Assembly (NCBI RefSeq): GCF_036324505.1
Contig: NC_086361.1
Coordinates: 3,164,916-3,228,915, forward strand
Direction: 5' to 3'
Source of the DNA: Eleginops maclovinus
Lineage: Eukaryota > Chordata > Actinopteri > Perciformes > Eleginopidae
DNA length: 64,000 nucleotides
Both the position numbers and the translations under genes were made by a program. The notes under the pieces were generated by a model that was not told where the DNA came from, did not search any database, and saw only the letters and a program-made list of their open reading frames with translations. Below are positions 45,893 to 57,984 of the stretch, piece after piece; within the stretch, counting starts at the first letter, position 1; every line of letters starts with the position of its first letter.

Positions 45893-46369
45893 TTAAAGTG
45901 GCTCTATTCTGGAAATGTTCAGCTTCATATCAGTATGAAGTGTCTCACCTGTGTCATGTCTCCATGCTTTAATGTTCAGAAAGCTCTTTATTTTTCTCGT
46001 ACTGCCTGTCCTGCATAACCTCTTTTCACCATCTTTCTGAAACCAGAGGCAGTCTGCTCTGATTGGTTAGCTTCTTGAAATGTCCTGCCCCTCTCTGATT
46101 GGCAAGCGCTTAAAAAGTCCCGCCCCTTAGCCTATCACCTACAATGCGTTGGAGCGCTAGCCAATACAAGCACAAGTGTTACATAGTGATGTCATTATGT
46201 TACATGGAGACGTTTCCGGCAGTACGGGTGAGAGAGTGTGTGGGAGAGAAACTCCCTCTGGAGGGAACACAGGGATTTTAGCCTCTGCAGACCATTTACA
46301 TACACAAAAACATATAGAACACACTACAGGAAAGGGAAAACCCTAAAAGCATAATAAGGGCCTCTTTAA
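45893..46369. mobile_element. TTAA-type MITE, copy 2 (longer)
   Basis: The ends TTAAAGTGGCTCTATTCTG and AGGGCCTCTTTAA form an inverted pair with TTAA at both edges. The reverse complement of 13131-13374 aligns with it. Copy 2 carries an extra internal stretch (about 46050-46250) rich in CTGATTGG-like words. No coding capacity. It ends 22 bp beyond the stop codon of the two-Ig receptor. Confidence 0.65.
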
Positions 46370-46390
46370 CAATTCATCAGACTGCATATG

Positions 46391-49300
46391 TTAGAGTGCA
46401 GGGTTCAGCAGAGGAGCTTTCTGTTTAACGGCTGGTCTGGTGACGACAGCAGAGTAGATGACATTGTCCTGGTTCTGGTCTGTTGGAGTATTGCTGGGTC
46501 TCTCCCTCCAGTTGTGTCGGCCCAGAGAGGCGTAATGGACCGCCTCCTCCAGTGGAGACGGAATCTCAAAGTCCTCATACTCTGCAATGATACAGGCGTG
46601 TGTTTGTGAGGGAAGAACAGACCTGAATAATGAATCAAACATTAGAAAAGGTGTGGTGGTGGTACCAGTTTGTGTGTTGGACGTATTCCACGGCTGCAGC
46701 TCCGAGTCTTCCTGCCTCTCTGCTGTAGACAGAGACAAGAGATGAAGATAGACATAAAGATGGCGGCAGTTTGTTTTTATAAACAATGAATATGCTTCTC
46801 AAATTTTATGAAAAACATGCTGATCATAGGGTTAGGGTTCACTTCAGCATTTAATACTCCCAACTGTAATTTCAATTTTTTTTGTTAATGATGGAGGTTT
46901 CTTGCTCCTTCAATTTAATTTAAACGGAGAGATAAAAAAATGTCTAAGTCAAAAGTCAGTCTCATTCTCGCTCTTAGCACCCTGGTACACCTGCGAGCTG
47001 CGAAAGATGAAAGCGGCTGGGCGTGTTCTTGAGCGGCGGCTCAAGGCCTCTGGACTGACTGTTTACAAAGAGGCATACAGGGAACAGAAGAGGGCATATG
47101 CAGAAGCTCTGAGGAATGCAGGGTCCGGGTTTTATTCCACCATCATCAACAACAGCCCCGGTAACTCCAAACAACTTTTTTCAAAGATAAATCACCTTCT
47201 CAAACCCCCTTCACCCTCCCACTCTGATGCCACCGAGAAGAAGTACAACAGGCACATCACTTTTTCCAGACAAAAAGTTAATAACATCCGCTCACACCTC
47301 TCCACCACTGCTGTCCTGCCGCCCCCCCAACTGCCAACCCACCGTTTTGAGATTGTCCAGCCCCTCTGCTCATTCTCTGATATCACACAGGAAGAGGTGG
47401 AGGATGTCATCAGAAAACTGAAACCGTCCAACTGTGCCCTTGACCCTTTCCCTTCAGCCCTGCTGTAGACCAACATCTCTGCCGTCTCTCCATTCATCAC
47501 CAAGATTATTAACCACTCCCTCCTGGCTGGCCATATCCCATCTGCGTTAAAAACTGCTGTCAACACACCACTACTGAAAAAACCCACCCTGGATCCAGAA
47601 GTCCTCTCCAACTACAGGCCAATCTCCAATCTTCCATTCCTGTCAAAGGTTCTGGAAATATCATGGGATATCATTCCACCATTATGCTGATGACACACAG
47701 CTATACCTCAGGACAATCCCCACTTCTTCTGCTCTCCTGTCAACATCCACACTGACCACTTGCCTGGAGGAGATAGAGGCGCGGAGAAAGCTCATCTTCC
47801 TTCAGTTGAACAGTAAGGAGGCCATCCTAGTCGGCAAACCACATCAGCTCCGCTCTTCCACCATCACCAGTACCACTTTCTCTGGCCAAAACATGTCCCT
47901 TTCCACATCTGTCACCAACCTGGGTGTTAAAATGGACCCTCAACTCACCTTTGACACCCACATCAAACAGCTCTGTAAGACATCATTCTACCACCTCAGG
48001 AACATCGCCAAACTCCATCCAACACTCACCCTGGCAGATGCAGAGAAGCTCGTCCACGCCTTTGTCTCCTCCAGGCTGGACTACTGTAAGGCACTCCTCA
48101 TCAGGATCTCTGGCTAGAGCATCCAGAGATTACAGTACATCCAGAATACGCTGCCAAGATCCTGATGAGGGTACCCAAACATGCTTCCTTTATAACCTCC
48201 TTTGTTTAGGGTATACTGCACCATCCTTATTCCTGTCCTACATTCACTAACATTGGTCACAGAATCAACAAATCATGACCGACAAATGCAGATCAATCTC
48301 TGTCTCCTCAAGTTTGATATATTTTCCTGTCCTCCCGTTACTTAGTGCTTGGTAACTGTAATGTAACTACTGCTATTATCAACAGTAACACCTAACATTA
48401 CGGCCTTAAAGACACATGTCATCTGATTACAGCCCCTACACTGTTGACCACAGCCTTGTCCTCAATTATAAGCATCATGTCTGGAGAAAACCAGGCACCA
48501 CACCATCTCTACAGTGAAGAATGGTGGACGCATGTTGCTATGAGGAAGTGTTTCACTCGCAGAGACCATGGAAATGGAAGAAAGCTGAACATGTCGATTC
48601 ATGAAGAAATTATGCGACACAATGACAAGTTTGGCTCTCTGTGTATCAGGTACCTGCACCTCTGTGTCTCCTCCTGCAATGCATGCTGGTCAGTACAACA
48701 CAGACGCCGGCCATGAGAAGGATCATTAACCCCAGCCCCGCCACAGCAACCATCAGCAGGGCTGAGAGAGCACACAGAACATCTGCTCAACAAACATCCA
48801 AACAGCAACATCTGTAAACTCTGTATCAGCAGCGGAGTGTGCTGACTCACCGTTCACAGGGGTCTTCTTCTCCTTCGTCTTTATTTCAACCTCCTCTGAT
48901 TAATAGAAAAGAAACAAATCTCCAAAGTTAGTTCAAAAGTATTATACAGTTTATTTCCTTTTTTTAAACAGAATTTTGTGATGAACTAACACTTAAGAAG
49001 TAATAAACTCTAGATACAATGAAATTAAAAGGAACAAAACAAAATTAACCGATTTGGAGTACAAGTCCAGTTCTTCTGATCCATATTGGATGTGCATATT
49101 GCATATTTGCATGATATTTGAAGACAAAATATAACTACCCAATGTGATGATATTTTGTTTAAATAGGATAGAAATAGTTTATCTAATAAAGTACAAATAT
49201 TGTAGTTAAAGTTAATAGCTAACATTATCTATCATATATTTTAAGCCATGTTTAGGTTGTAAATAAAAAATACATCAAAAATAAGCCCAAAAAAAAGGGC

Positions 49301-52300
49301 AATATTTTTGTGTGGTAAAGTTATCCTACCCGTTTCCACGACGACAACAGCTGTTGTTCTGGTGGTTGGCTGGATGGTGGTCGGCTCAGGTGGCACTGAT
49401 AATCAGAAAATATACCTTTTTAAATGGTGATTACCTTCTGGAGCTGAGGTAAGTAAATCCCACTATTTGATCGTGAATGTAATTAATGGGGCGAAGTCTG
49501 CGAGCTAGTTCAGGCAGTCAACTCGAGCACCAATGATACGTTCGCACATAACGCCCCTCGTCACACTTGCAACCAACCAAACATAGTCTGCTAAATCTGG
49601 CGCTCTATTTAAACTGTTGGATCCGCCTACCTCTGCCTCGCTAATGCTGCTGCTGCCGCTACAGCTGCTGTTTCCACGCTGCTAATGTGTTCAACTCGCT
49701 GCTGCTGCTGGTGCGTTCACGTTGGCGATGCTCGCCTGCCCCACCACCCCAGCTTCCTCCCCAGCTTCCATCTGTAGGCTCGGGGGATAGTTATCTAATC
49801 ATCACTCAATGTTTTATGTTAATTTTTGGAGTGATGAGGCGGAACCTAGACGCCAAACTCAAACTATATACTGCTTCTAATAAACATATTAATCAAACAC
49901 GTGAGTTGTCTGACTGAAATACAATTATCAATAGAACAGTAAAAACACACTGGGGTCTTTTATTTTTTGGGGAAACAATCAGCTTTTGTTTATGTTGTTT
50001 TTTTCCAGAAAATATGTAATTGTTTAAATTCTAACTAAAGGAACCACCTGTCAGGACGGTGAGTCTGGCCTGCAGCTTCCCATTACAAACGTACTCCCCG
50101 GCGTCCTCCAGCTGCAGGTCCTGGATCTGCAGGGCATTGTTCCTTAGGCTGATCCGGCTCCTCTCTGCTCTCACTGTACCGTCCCTGAACAGTGTGAGGA
50201 TGGTCTCCCACCTCCCCCCATTCCTCCGCTGGTACAACTTCTTGCGCTTGGAGTCGCTGCAAGGGAGCAGCAGCGTCCGGCCTGCAGAAACCACGAAGTC
50301 CTTGCCTGAGGGAAGAGACATAGAGGGTTATGGACATTACTTGAGCACTGGTACTGGTGTCTTACGATTCTGGATGCATTTTTATTGAAAGGCTACAAAA
50401 CAATGGCATTTAAAAAAAACAACATTTGAAATGCATATTTTCTTTTGTAAAGCTGTCTTTGGCTCTGTTGGTGCTGTAGCAAATTTAAATTTCCCCTCTG
50501 TGGGACAAATAAAGGGACACATTCTCCTCAGCTCTGAATATCTAACCCACTCTTAGATCTGCCTATATCTAAACATGTCTACACTCCAGAAAGCAGTGGC
50601 GGGCCGTGCATTTCACACCTAGGCCTTCAGTGATGTCCTACACAGTCCTACCTGAATTATTCCACCTCTTAATACCATCATTATGACGCCATGGCTCTAG
50701 AAACTATACATTTAGACAGAAACGCAGTATAACTTGGCGTTGCATCACCTTAACATAGTCAAGTACAACAGAGTTATATTAATATTTCCGAAGCATTTAT
50801 AATCAATACATCAGCATTTACAGTTAACTTAATTAATCATATTATCTGACAAACCGCTCCTTGACCCCTGTGTCTGTCACATAACGCAGAACAAGTGCCA
50901 GCTGTACTACATTACCCACATCTGACGTCTCGTCCACCATAACAGCGACAAAGGGTGCTTTTTGAATCTTCATTTTGATCTCTTCTCCCATCACTTCAGC
51001 AATAGCATAAATCAGGTCGTTTTGTATTTTGCCTGACGTCCCAGTAAACATGTTGTTTGTGTACAGGTGGTAATGCAAATCTGTGTTGTTCTCAGCAAGA
51101 AAAGAGAGAAGCTCCACGTAGTTTCCTCTGTTTCTGGACTCGGCGCTTTCATCGTGTCCCCTAAATGAAAGTTCCTGTTTACCCCAAAACAGGACACAAT
51201 CAATCAGTCTTTCAATATTTCCCTATTTTTGTTCACCCTTTCGTTGTGGAGCTCCGTTTCCCTGCGCACTTGTTCGTTGAGCTGTAGATCCACTCGGGTG
51301 TCCCCAAAGGTTTTCAAAAGCACCAGTGCTTCCAAGTGCCCAGCTGTGCTTTGGTGTCTCGTTGCTGCCTTGGTTAGACAACTCAAGTTTGCAAATTTAG
51401 TGTGGCTCCAAACACCAAATCGATCAGTTGCAAATAGCAGGCATTCCCGGCAGTACAATTTGCAGTGCCTCTCGGAGGCTGTGAGCCAGGGGTACCGCTC
51501 GTAGTTTCCCTGCTGTGCTAGGCTCGCTAGCGTTGGAGTTGGTCGTTCCCTTTTCAAGATGTGTAGCTTTACTTGAAAAGTTCGTTTTGAAAATGGCGTT
51601 GTAATTATATCTTCGACCAAATTGATCTCTTCTCCTCCTTCAGCCATTGTGGGTTGAAAAAAATAGCTTGTAGAAATCTACACAAATTAGCTCGCTCAAG
51701 TTCTAGTTCTGTTTGCTAGCTTTGCCCATAGACTGTATGGCTCTGCCTACTGCCTAGCTCTGCCTCTCAATAGTGCGTATCCAATCAGAAGATGTGCACG
51801 TGCTAACGTTAGCGTACGCCTGCTAGCTGGCCCGTTGTCGCCACCTCGAAATCTGATTGGTTAACGCCAGAGTTTTGTTTGCGTTCACTTTAAGCTACAG
51901 CCGCCCGCACTGTTGATTCTGAAGGCCTAAGGGCAGATTTCTTTGACCCTAGCAACACATTATGGCTGAAATATGATTGGATAAAAGCTCTAACATAAAG
52001 GCCAGCCCTCCAAATCACGTTCTGAGGCTGGAAGCAGCGCAGCCAAGACGAACGCTATAAAATGAAGAGAATAGACTATGGGGAATAATTTAATACTTAT
52101 TTGTGGAAAAAATATATCAAAATTTAATTTATATTCTGATGATGTTTAGGCCAGCAGAGAAGGCCTTGCTGGCCCTGACGGCCCACCACTGCCAGAAAGA
52201 GAGGCACCAAATAAGATTGAGGTGGAAATCACAGTCATCCTCATATTGAAATATCCTATCCATTTTTGTAAACTGTATATAATAATTTGAGTGTATATTA

Positions 52301-52370
52301 ATAGTTAGGAAATAGCTGTAATGTACAAATTACTTTGACTCAAGCCACCTTGTCACTGTCATTTTTTTCA

Positions 52371-52453
<83 letters not shown>

Positions 52454-55400
52454 CAGAGACATCCATAGGATGTTACAGTGGAAGGGGCTGAAATGCATAA
52501 AAGGGCGCATTGGAGATTTTTCGTGACTGTCTTAAAGGAATATTGCATCGTTTGAACAAACCCGTGACCAAGGTTGGTTCAAACACTGCTGACAGTAATT
52601 TCAAAATAAATCCAAAGAAAGGAAGTGTACTTCAGTAAATTCTCCTCACATGATAACTATCGCAACTCTGACCCCTCTGACTGACAGAGATGCACTTTCT
52701 CTCTTTATTTATTTATTTAACTCGACTCAACTCGGGAGTCCTTCTGTGTTAGTGGCCAGCTTTCCGTGAGCAGGGTCACTATTATCGTTTGGATTTTACA
52801 ACACTACATTGAGTTATTACAGTTTAATCTGAGTTACATTTCTGCCGTTCAGCTGCAGATCTCTCCCTTCACTGTCACATCGCTTCTGATGGGCCGGTGG
52901 CGCAGCAAAGCCTGCTTCCGGTACTGCAGGATATGCATTCTGATTAGCTAAAGCACTTCTGTTTTGAAAACTCTGTGTAACGATTGGCCTGGAACTTCTT
53001 TGTTTTTAACCATTTGTGAACTGGGTTACACGTGCGCAACAAACACATCCATTATAAACGACATTTTACAAAAAGGGGCACTTCTTTAATAGGGAGGCAA
53101 AAGGGCAGGTGCTAAAGCCCCCTTTGGGGTCTATCTGTGCATGTGTCTGGTGTGTGGAGACATATTGTCTGACCACCTTGAGTCCTAACCATGCAAGATG
53201 CAATCACAACTTTACAGATGTGTAGTTAAGATCAAAGATGAAATAGCAAACATCTATTGTCATCAACAGATTTTTTTTAAATATGTCACTGCCTGAAGTG
53301 TAATTGTTCTCTTTGATAGATCAAGAACTTCTGAATCAAGTTTTAAGCCTCTCGTTTTTGCCTTTGAGAATGTACTAAAACAAACTAAAACCAGCAACTG
53401 CCTGGAGAAATCCAAACATGTATTTAAACTTTTTAGTATGTTTCCCCAGAAATAGCTGCACTCAAAGCTTCACTTGCTATCCAACAGTTTTATGACACAC
53501 TTATAATATGTTCCTTGTTCCCATAATGTACTGCTCCATATTTAGCAGCCTACCTGACATCACCTGCAGCTCTGCCACCAGCTGCTTGTTACAGCTGAAG
53601 TTCCCCCCATCAGAGTCGTCGACTTGCAGGAGGCAGAGGCCTCCGCCAAACAGGAGGTAGTAACGATGGGGGTCCTCGTTGGTTTCGTAGCTGCCCTTTC
53701 GTGACACCAGAACCTTAGGGTCCTGATGAGTCCAGACTACATCAGAGCTGTCGGAACCACCGCACTGCAAACAGATGTGGTGATCCTCCGGGACTGAAAA
53801 CCGAATCACTGCTGGAGGACAGAAAAAGATCTGAAACTGTCTTAGATAACGAACACCGAGACATTCAGGAAGACTCCCAAAGGACCAATCCATTCCAGGC
53901 TGACCTTGCCAGTAGTCACAAAGTGTTTCTATTTTATTTTCCGATGTCAGTAGTTACTTTAACCAACTTGGACGTGGTCAGCCTGGTCCTTGCAGACACA
54001 AACTAGCAGAGTGGAACACTGAATGTAACTCTAACCTAGTATTATACATCAATATTGAGGGGAAATACGAGTAGCCCCTTTAATTTGGACTGAGCCTCAG
54101 TTGAAATCTCATTGGCTCAGGCTTTTTCATCGATTGTATTAGTGCAGGGCCCTTTTGGGATGTGTTCCGAAGCTGCCAAAAACTTTTAAGGCCACGAAGT
54201 CAAAGCCCCATTGAGGAAGGAAGGAACACTTAATGGTCCCACACAGGGGAAATGTACATTCTGCATTTGAGCCATCCTAATGTTGCAGAGGGCTGCCATA
54301 TGTACGGCCCCCGGTGGGAGCAGTGTAGGTAGCTAGGGACACTTGGTAGTACATGGTCTTTCGGGACTTGAACCGGTGACCTTCCAGTTCCTAAGCCAAG
54401 TCCCTACGGACTTTGCCGGGTAATTAATCAAATCAAAATCAGTTCAGGTAAAGGTCTGTAAGAAGTTACTTCATTTTGATAGTTGCAGTATAAATATAGT
54501 TTAAATAAATAAATGATATCTTTATAACTCACATTCATATAGAGTAAAGATAATGTATGTGGGTTTATTTTGCTGGATAATCCTAAACCGGTTCACATTT
54601 CCTTGTTACATTACGCTCAGATAGGTATGTTCATTAATTTCATAAATAAACACTGACGGCGTCATTAAAAAAAAAGATGTACTTTTATTAATCCCCGAGG
54701 GGAAATTCGATCTTCTGCATTTGACCCATCCTAGTGTTAGGAGCAGTGGGCTGCCATATGTACGGCGCCTGGGGAGTATATGTATATGTAAGCACCATAT
54801 CATTAACAGAAATTCTTTCTTCCATATTTCACAGCTGCTGTTTTGGATGCAGACCTGTGTCACTCACTTCCTGCTGATGGTCCTTTTTAGCCTTATTTCC
54901 TGTTTTATCTCATGGAAACATGCTCCATTCGTGTCATCCAGTCTGCCTCGAAAAACAAGGCAGGAAATAAACTATCAGATAAAATAACAATTACTGCAAG
55001 TGCTGTTGTTATTTATGTGAAAATAAACATTAAATATGCAGAAAGCTTTTCATAGAATCATTTTATGTTCCAAATACAATATAATATGAGAAACATATGC
55101 AAGTGCTAATTATAGTATTTTGACAATAATACATTAAATAATAATACAGTTTACAATTAGTCATAGAAAATATTGCCTTTAATGTGAATATCTAATATAT
55201 AGTATCTCATATTTTTATATAAATGTATATCTTAATCATATACAGACCCCAATACGCTCCTTTTTAAACCAAAAACTATCTTTATTCCATTCTCTCAAAT
55301 TATTTTTGGGGGACTCTAATACAACAAAGAGCTTTTAAAAACGTTTCTTTAATATTTAGCTGAAGTATTTAGGATCTCAAGCTGTGAGGTTTATTTGTAA

Positions 55401-55679
55401 GCCTTGTGAGACAAGGTATTTCTACACGATATATTAGACACCATTTAGCACCAGAGAACACGACTCGATTATATATAACATGTAATATTATTCAAAACAA
55501 AAGGAAAACTACAGCTATTCCTATAAAGAAAGGCAAATATGATACACACCTGTCGCTGTGGAGTTTACACTGCATTGGATCAGAACTGTGTGCAGGAACA
55601 AAGCGTCACAGAAGATCATTAAAGGGTAAATCTTCAGATGAAGTGTATCAAACAGCATAGCTGCTGCAGACCTCAGCAT
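46391..55679 (-). CDS. Two-Ig inhibitory receptor with two ITIMs
   Basis: Minus-strand exons 55679-55550, 53811-53554, 50305-50048, 49395-49330, 48895-48851, 48761-48654, 46719-46666 and 46581-46391 (TAA) give 1110 nt, 369 codons plus stop, with every junction phase 1. Residues 1-43 hold the signal peptide (an in-frame ATG at codon 8 is an alternative start). Ig domain 1 is 44-129 (ICLQCGG ... DSDGGNFSC) and Ig domain 2 is 130-215 (TLLLPC ... DAGEYVC). A Thr-rich stalk, two small exons, follows (PTTIQPTTRTTA). The transmembrane helix is about 254-276 without charged residues, then HCRRRHR. The tail has VHYASL (Y323) and VIYSAV (Y349), both full ITIMs, plus acidic EYEDFE. Expected to recruit SH2 phosphatases. 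Its tail resembles that of the 29530-44354 receptor, suggesting one family. No named ortholog recognised. Confidence 0.88.
46905..48180 (+). pseudogene. L2/CR1-like LINE relic with internal deletion
   Basis: Plus-strand frames carry endonuclease-RT linker sequence (LKASGLTVYKEAYREQKRAY, about 47040), an RT start (NYRPISNLPFLSK near 47610-47650), a YHHYADDTQLYL-like block (about 47680-47710) and the C-terminal RT region (LNSKEAILVG, LGVKMDPQLTFDTHIK, SSRLDYCKALL). The segment between about 47660 and 47680 jumps from NLPFLSK straight to the YADD region, so a large part of the RT is deleted. Stops at 47466 and 48115 break it further. It lies in an intron of the two-Ig receptor, antisense to it. 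Confidence 0.8.
48896..50047. other. Introns of the two-Ig receptor around the stalk exon
   Basis: AT-rich sequence apart from about 49480-49920, which has higher GC with CTGCTGCTG-type words and an AATAAACATATTAATC end that resembles a retroelement 3' end. I could not assign a family. Confidence 0.35.
50594..52191 (-). mobile_element. hAT element copy 2, longer relative of 36892-38172
   Basis: Same ends as copy 1 (CAGTGGCGGGCCGTGCATTT ... GGCCCACCACTG), with a perfect target duplication CCAGAAAG (50586-50593 and 52192-52199). The minus-strand frame 51647-51204 holds the N-terminal TTF-type zinc-finger region (HCKLYCRECLLFATDRFGVW ... ATRHQSTAGHLEAL). After a frame change near 51205 the DUF4371 part follows (RNRGNYVELLSFLAENNTDL and FVAVMVDETSDVGN) and stops at 50842. 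No DDE C-terminus or dimerisation domain. It lies between the two Ig exons of the two-Ig receptor. Confidence 0.92.
52375..52452. repeat. (TG)n microsatellite
   Basis: About 39 uninterrupted TG units in the two-Ig receptor intron, 0.2 kb from the hAT copy. Confidence 0.97.
54225..54424 (-). mobile_element. tRNA-headed SINE
   Basis: On the minus strand the head has an A-box-like TGGCTTAGGAACTGG and a B box GGTTCAAGTCC. The body (CAGCCCTCTGCAACATTAGG, reverse strand) matches the one at 54672-54780, and the tail ends near CCCTGTGTGGGACC. It is a pol III SINE of a type common in percomorph fishes, not a functional tRNA gene. Confidence 0.75.
54672..54780 (-). mobile_element. SINE fragment (body and tail)
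   Basis: On the plus strand TTTATTAATCCCCGAGGGGA, CTGCATTTGACCCATCCTAG and GGGCTGCCATATGTACGGC match the body of the SINE at 54225-54424 (GCCATATGTACGGC shared). The tRNA-like head is missing. Confidence 0.7.
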
Positions 55680-55724
55680 GAAGCTTCAGCATCTGAGACA
55701 CTTTTCCACTTGTTCCATTCTTTT

Positions 55725-55734
55725 ACTTCCTCTT
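55725..55734 (-). promoter_or_regulatory. PU.1-like site upstream of the two-Ig receptor
   Basis: The minus strand reads AAGAGGAAGT, followed by AAAA, a close match to the PU.1 consensus, 46-55 bp upstream of the ATG at 55679. Compatible with leukocyte expression; function inferred. Confidence 0.5.
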
Positions 55735-56036
55735 CCCTGCTGTGTACTAAACTGAGCGCCGTCGTCCCTGAAAATAGAGCTGTGTATTCATAGCATTCAG
55801 CTGACACTTTTAAAAAGGACTGCAAATCTATCAAATCATGGTATGAAATGACCATTATTGTTCCAGAGACTATACAGATTCAATATTTGACCTTTTTTAA
55901 ATTCTGAATATTAACAGGAGTCTGCATTCAAGTACAACAACTGAGAAAATGCTAATGTACCATACAGTATGTCAATTGTGAATGACATTTTAACTTAAAA
56001 ATATTCAAGAATTAAAAAAATGTATATAACAAACTC

Positions 56037-56830
56037 TTGCACGATGACAGCTCACCTACCATTAAAGTCAAGGCTGCCTGCGGGGCTGAGCTGGGGGTGA
56101 CCTTAGATGATCACTTGCAAGATGGTGCTCTTCTGAATTTATACAAGCTCTCTCCCCATACTGCCATATTTGGGTTCCCAGAAGAATGCAATAGATACAA
56201 CTCGAGGCAATTAGATATTTCGGCTTTCACTTCGCTATTGGCAAGACTAGTACCTCTTTTTCACTAGAAATCCAGAAGCGCGGCTGTCGTATAGCTCAGT
56301 GGGTCGAGCAGGCGGCCATATACTGGGGCTTGATCCCCATGCGGTGGACCCAGGTTCGAATCCGGCCTGAGTCCCTTTGCTGCGCGTCTTCCCCTCTGTC
56401 TCCCCGTTTCTGACCTGTACTGTCACTGTATTAGAGGCACTGGTTGCCAAAAACGCTAAGTGGCTCAGGGATGATATGTCTTTCCTAAAGCTGGAGAGGA
56501 TTACATATTCTCTCAGAGGGGATTCCTGTAAATTTTACCCCAAGTGGCAACCCTTCTTGACCTTCTTGAAACTCTTATTACTTTTACATATTTTGTTCTG
56601 GCAGTTTTTACATCACTCCCGTACATTTTGGTTAACAGGTCTGCTTTGGTTATGAATGTGCGTTTACATTTTGTACGCCTCAAAGTGAAGAGCAAGCTAT
56701 GTATGACTTTTCAATTGATGTACGAAGTTAAGACTAAGCTGGTCACTTATTTATTTTTGAAATGTAACTGTCATTCCCATTGATGTACAAAATCTATTTT
56801 CTATGTGCCATGTGTCTTCAATAAAAAAAT
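56037..56830 (+). pseudogene. L1/Tx1-type LINE 3' end interrupted by a SINE
   Basis: Plus-strand fragments read LDISAFTSLLARLVPLFH (to 56267) and, after the SINE, a WLRDDMSFLKLERITYSLRG block and KFYPKWQPFLTFLKLL (about 56460-56580). These match the C-terminal region of L1/Tx1-type ORF2 proteins, where ARR..L.WK is followed by a W..D......LE...Y..R block and WQPF. A 3' tail with AATAAAAAAAT follows near 56818. Stops and the SINE insertion show it is dead. Confidence 0.65.
56283..56440 (+). mobile_element. tRNA-headed SINE inserted in the LINE
   Basis: GTATAGCTCAGTGGGTCGAG (A-box region) and GGTTCGAATCC (B box, 56353-56363), with a tRNA-like spacing, then a CCTGAGTCCCTTTGCTGCG body and a CTGTCACTGTA end. 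A common teleost SINE architecture. The middle stem is not that of a functional tRNA. Confidence 0.78.
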
Positions 56831-57705
56831 ATTAAAATATTTATATATATAAAGGGTATTTTTGTTGTTATTGGCCATATTTTGATTCAACTAATACCCC
56901 CAGACAATTATAAGCACGCCCACATGCTTTTCACTATAACCTGCACCTGCCACCTTTGAGAAATAGAAATACTGTGATTTAGGGATTATTAAAATATTAG
57001 CCAAGCGAGGTGTAGAGAAAATGTTGCCAATATCTTAGTCTGCTTGTAACCGCTGAGCCGCCATGGCTGTAATGCAGCAGGAGATCACACAGAGCTGAAG
57101 GACTATTATAGGAGAGAACTATACAGATGACAACATGTTGTTAATAGTCTAGCCTTATGCTAATTGCTAAGCAAACCAAACTTAGACGTGAACCTTACGT
57201 TAACTTGCGATGTTAGCAACAGCTGTGAACAGAAGGCTGAAATTCTATCGATATGATCTCACCGTCTTAATTGTGTTTTCATTTTGCAATTTATCTTTAA
57301 CATTTAATTTGAATCTGCCTATCCTATGTACTTCTGAATAAAACTATCATAGTTATTTTGCCATTTTCTACAAGTACAATAGATTTGGTGAGGTGTCATT
57401 GATCTGTCTATCAAAGCCAATAAAAAATCATTATGGTACTTTATTAAATAACTTGGAATAACTTTAACAGGATGTTTAAATTTAGCGATTAAAAGAAAAC
57501 AATTTTAAAACAGCAAATGGTCTAGATTGCATGATTTATATAATGTCAAAAATAACTGTGAACAAGTGGTTTTAGATCTGTCCACAGTGTTATTTGAAGA
57601 CTCAAATCATACCGTGCAATTTAATCTATACTTACAGGTTAAAAGAAGATGGTATGCATGATACAACCAAAAATATAAAAATGTTATTAAGAAAACAAGA
57701 CAAGC
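56831..57705. other. Intergenic, nothing recognised
   Basis: AT-rich, with no splice-flanked frames or known repeat. Confidence 0.55.
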
Positions 57706-57984
57706 GATGGCAGGTTTTAGTTAAACATATTGTCTGAGATGGTTTAGTCTGGTGTTTGAAGAATGTTGATTATCCATTTGGAACTAGTTCAAACCTCTTT
57801 CTATCCCTGAGATCTTCAGAATTGGTTTGGCAACCTTTGTGGCAACTCGTGTCAACAGTAAATGTCTTGTCAATTCTCCGGCGGTAACTCCGAATAAACC
57901 CAACAGTGTTTTGCCATCAAGTTCCTGCTCTCCAGTGTCTCTCTGAGTTTTGTCTCCATTGCTTCAGAAGTTTCCACCATAATT
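57706..57984 (+). repeat. Left LTR-like repeat
   Basis: About 279 bp closely similar to 63190-63467. Shared landmarks: GAAGAATGTTGATTATCCAT, TTCAGAATTGGTTTGGCAAC, AGTAAATGTCTTGTCAATTC, AATAAACCCAACAGTGTTTT (poly(A)-signal-like) and TTGCTTCAGAAGTTTCCACC. It is followed at once by TTGGTGTTGTCGGCAGGATA, which resembles a primer-binding site (TGG start). It may lack the 5' part of a full LTR. Confidence 0.65.

Noticed and set aside
56288..56363. Possible tRNA gene with A and B boxes
   Set aside because: The body continues as a SINE and the cloverleaf arms do not pair well. It sits inside a LINE relic.
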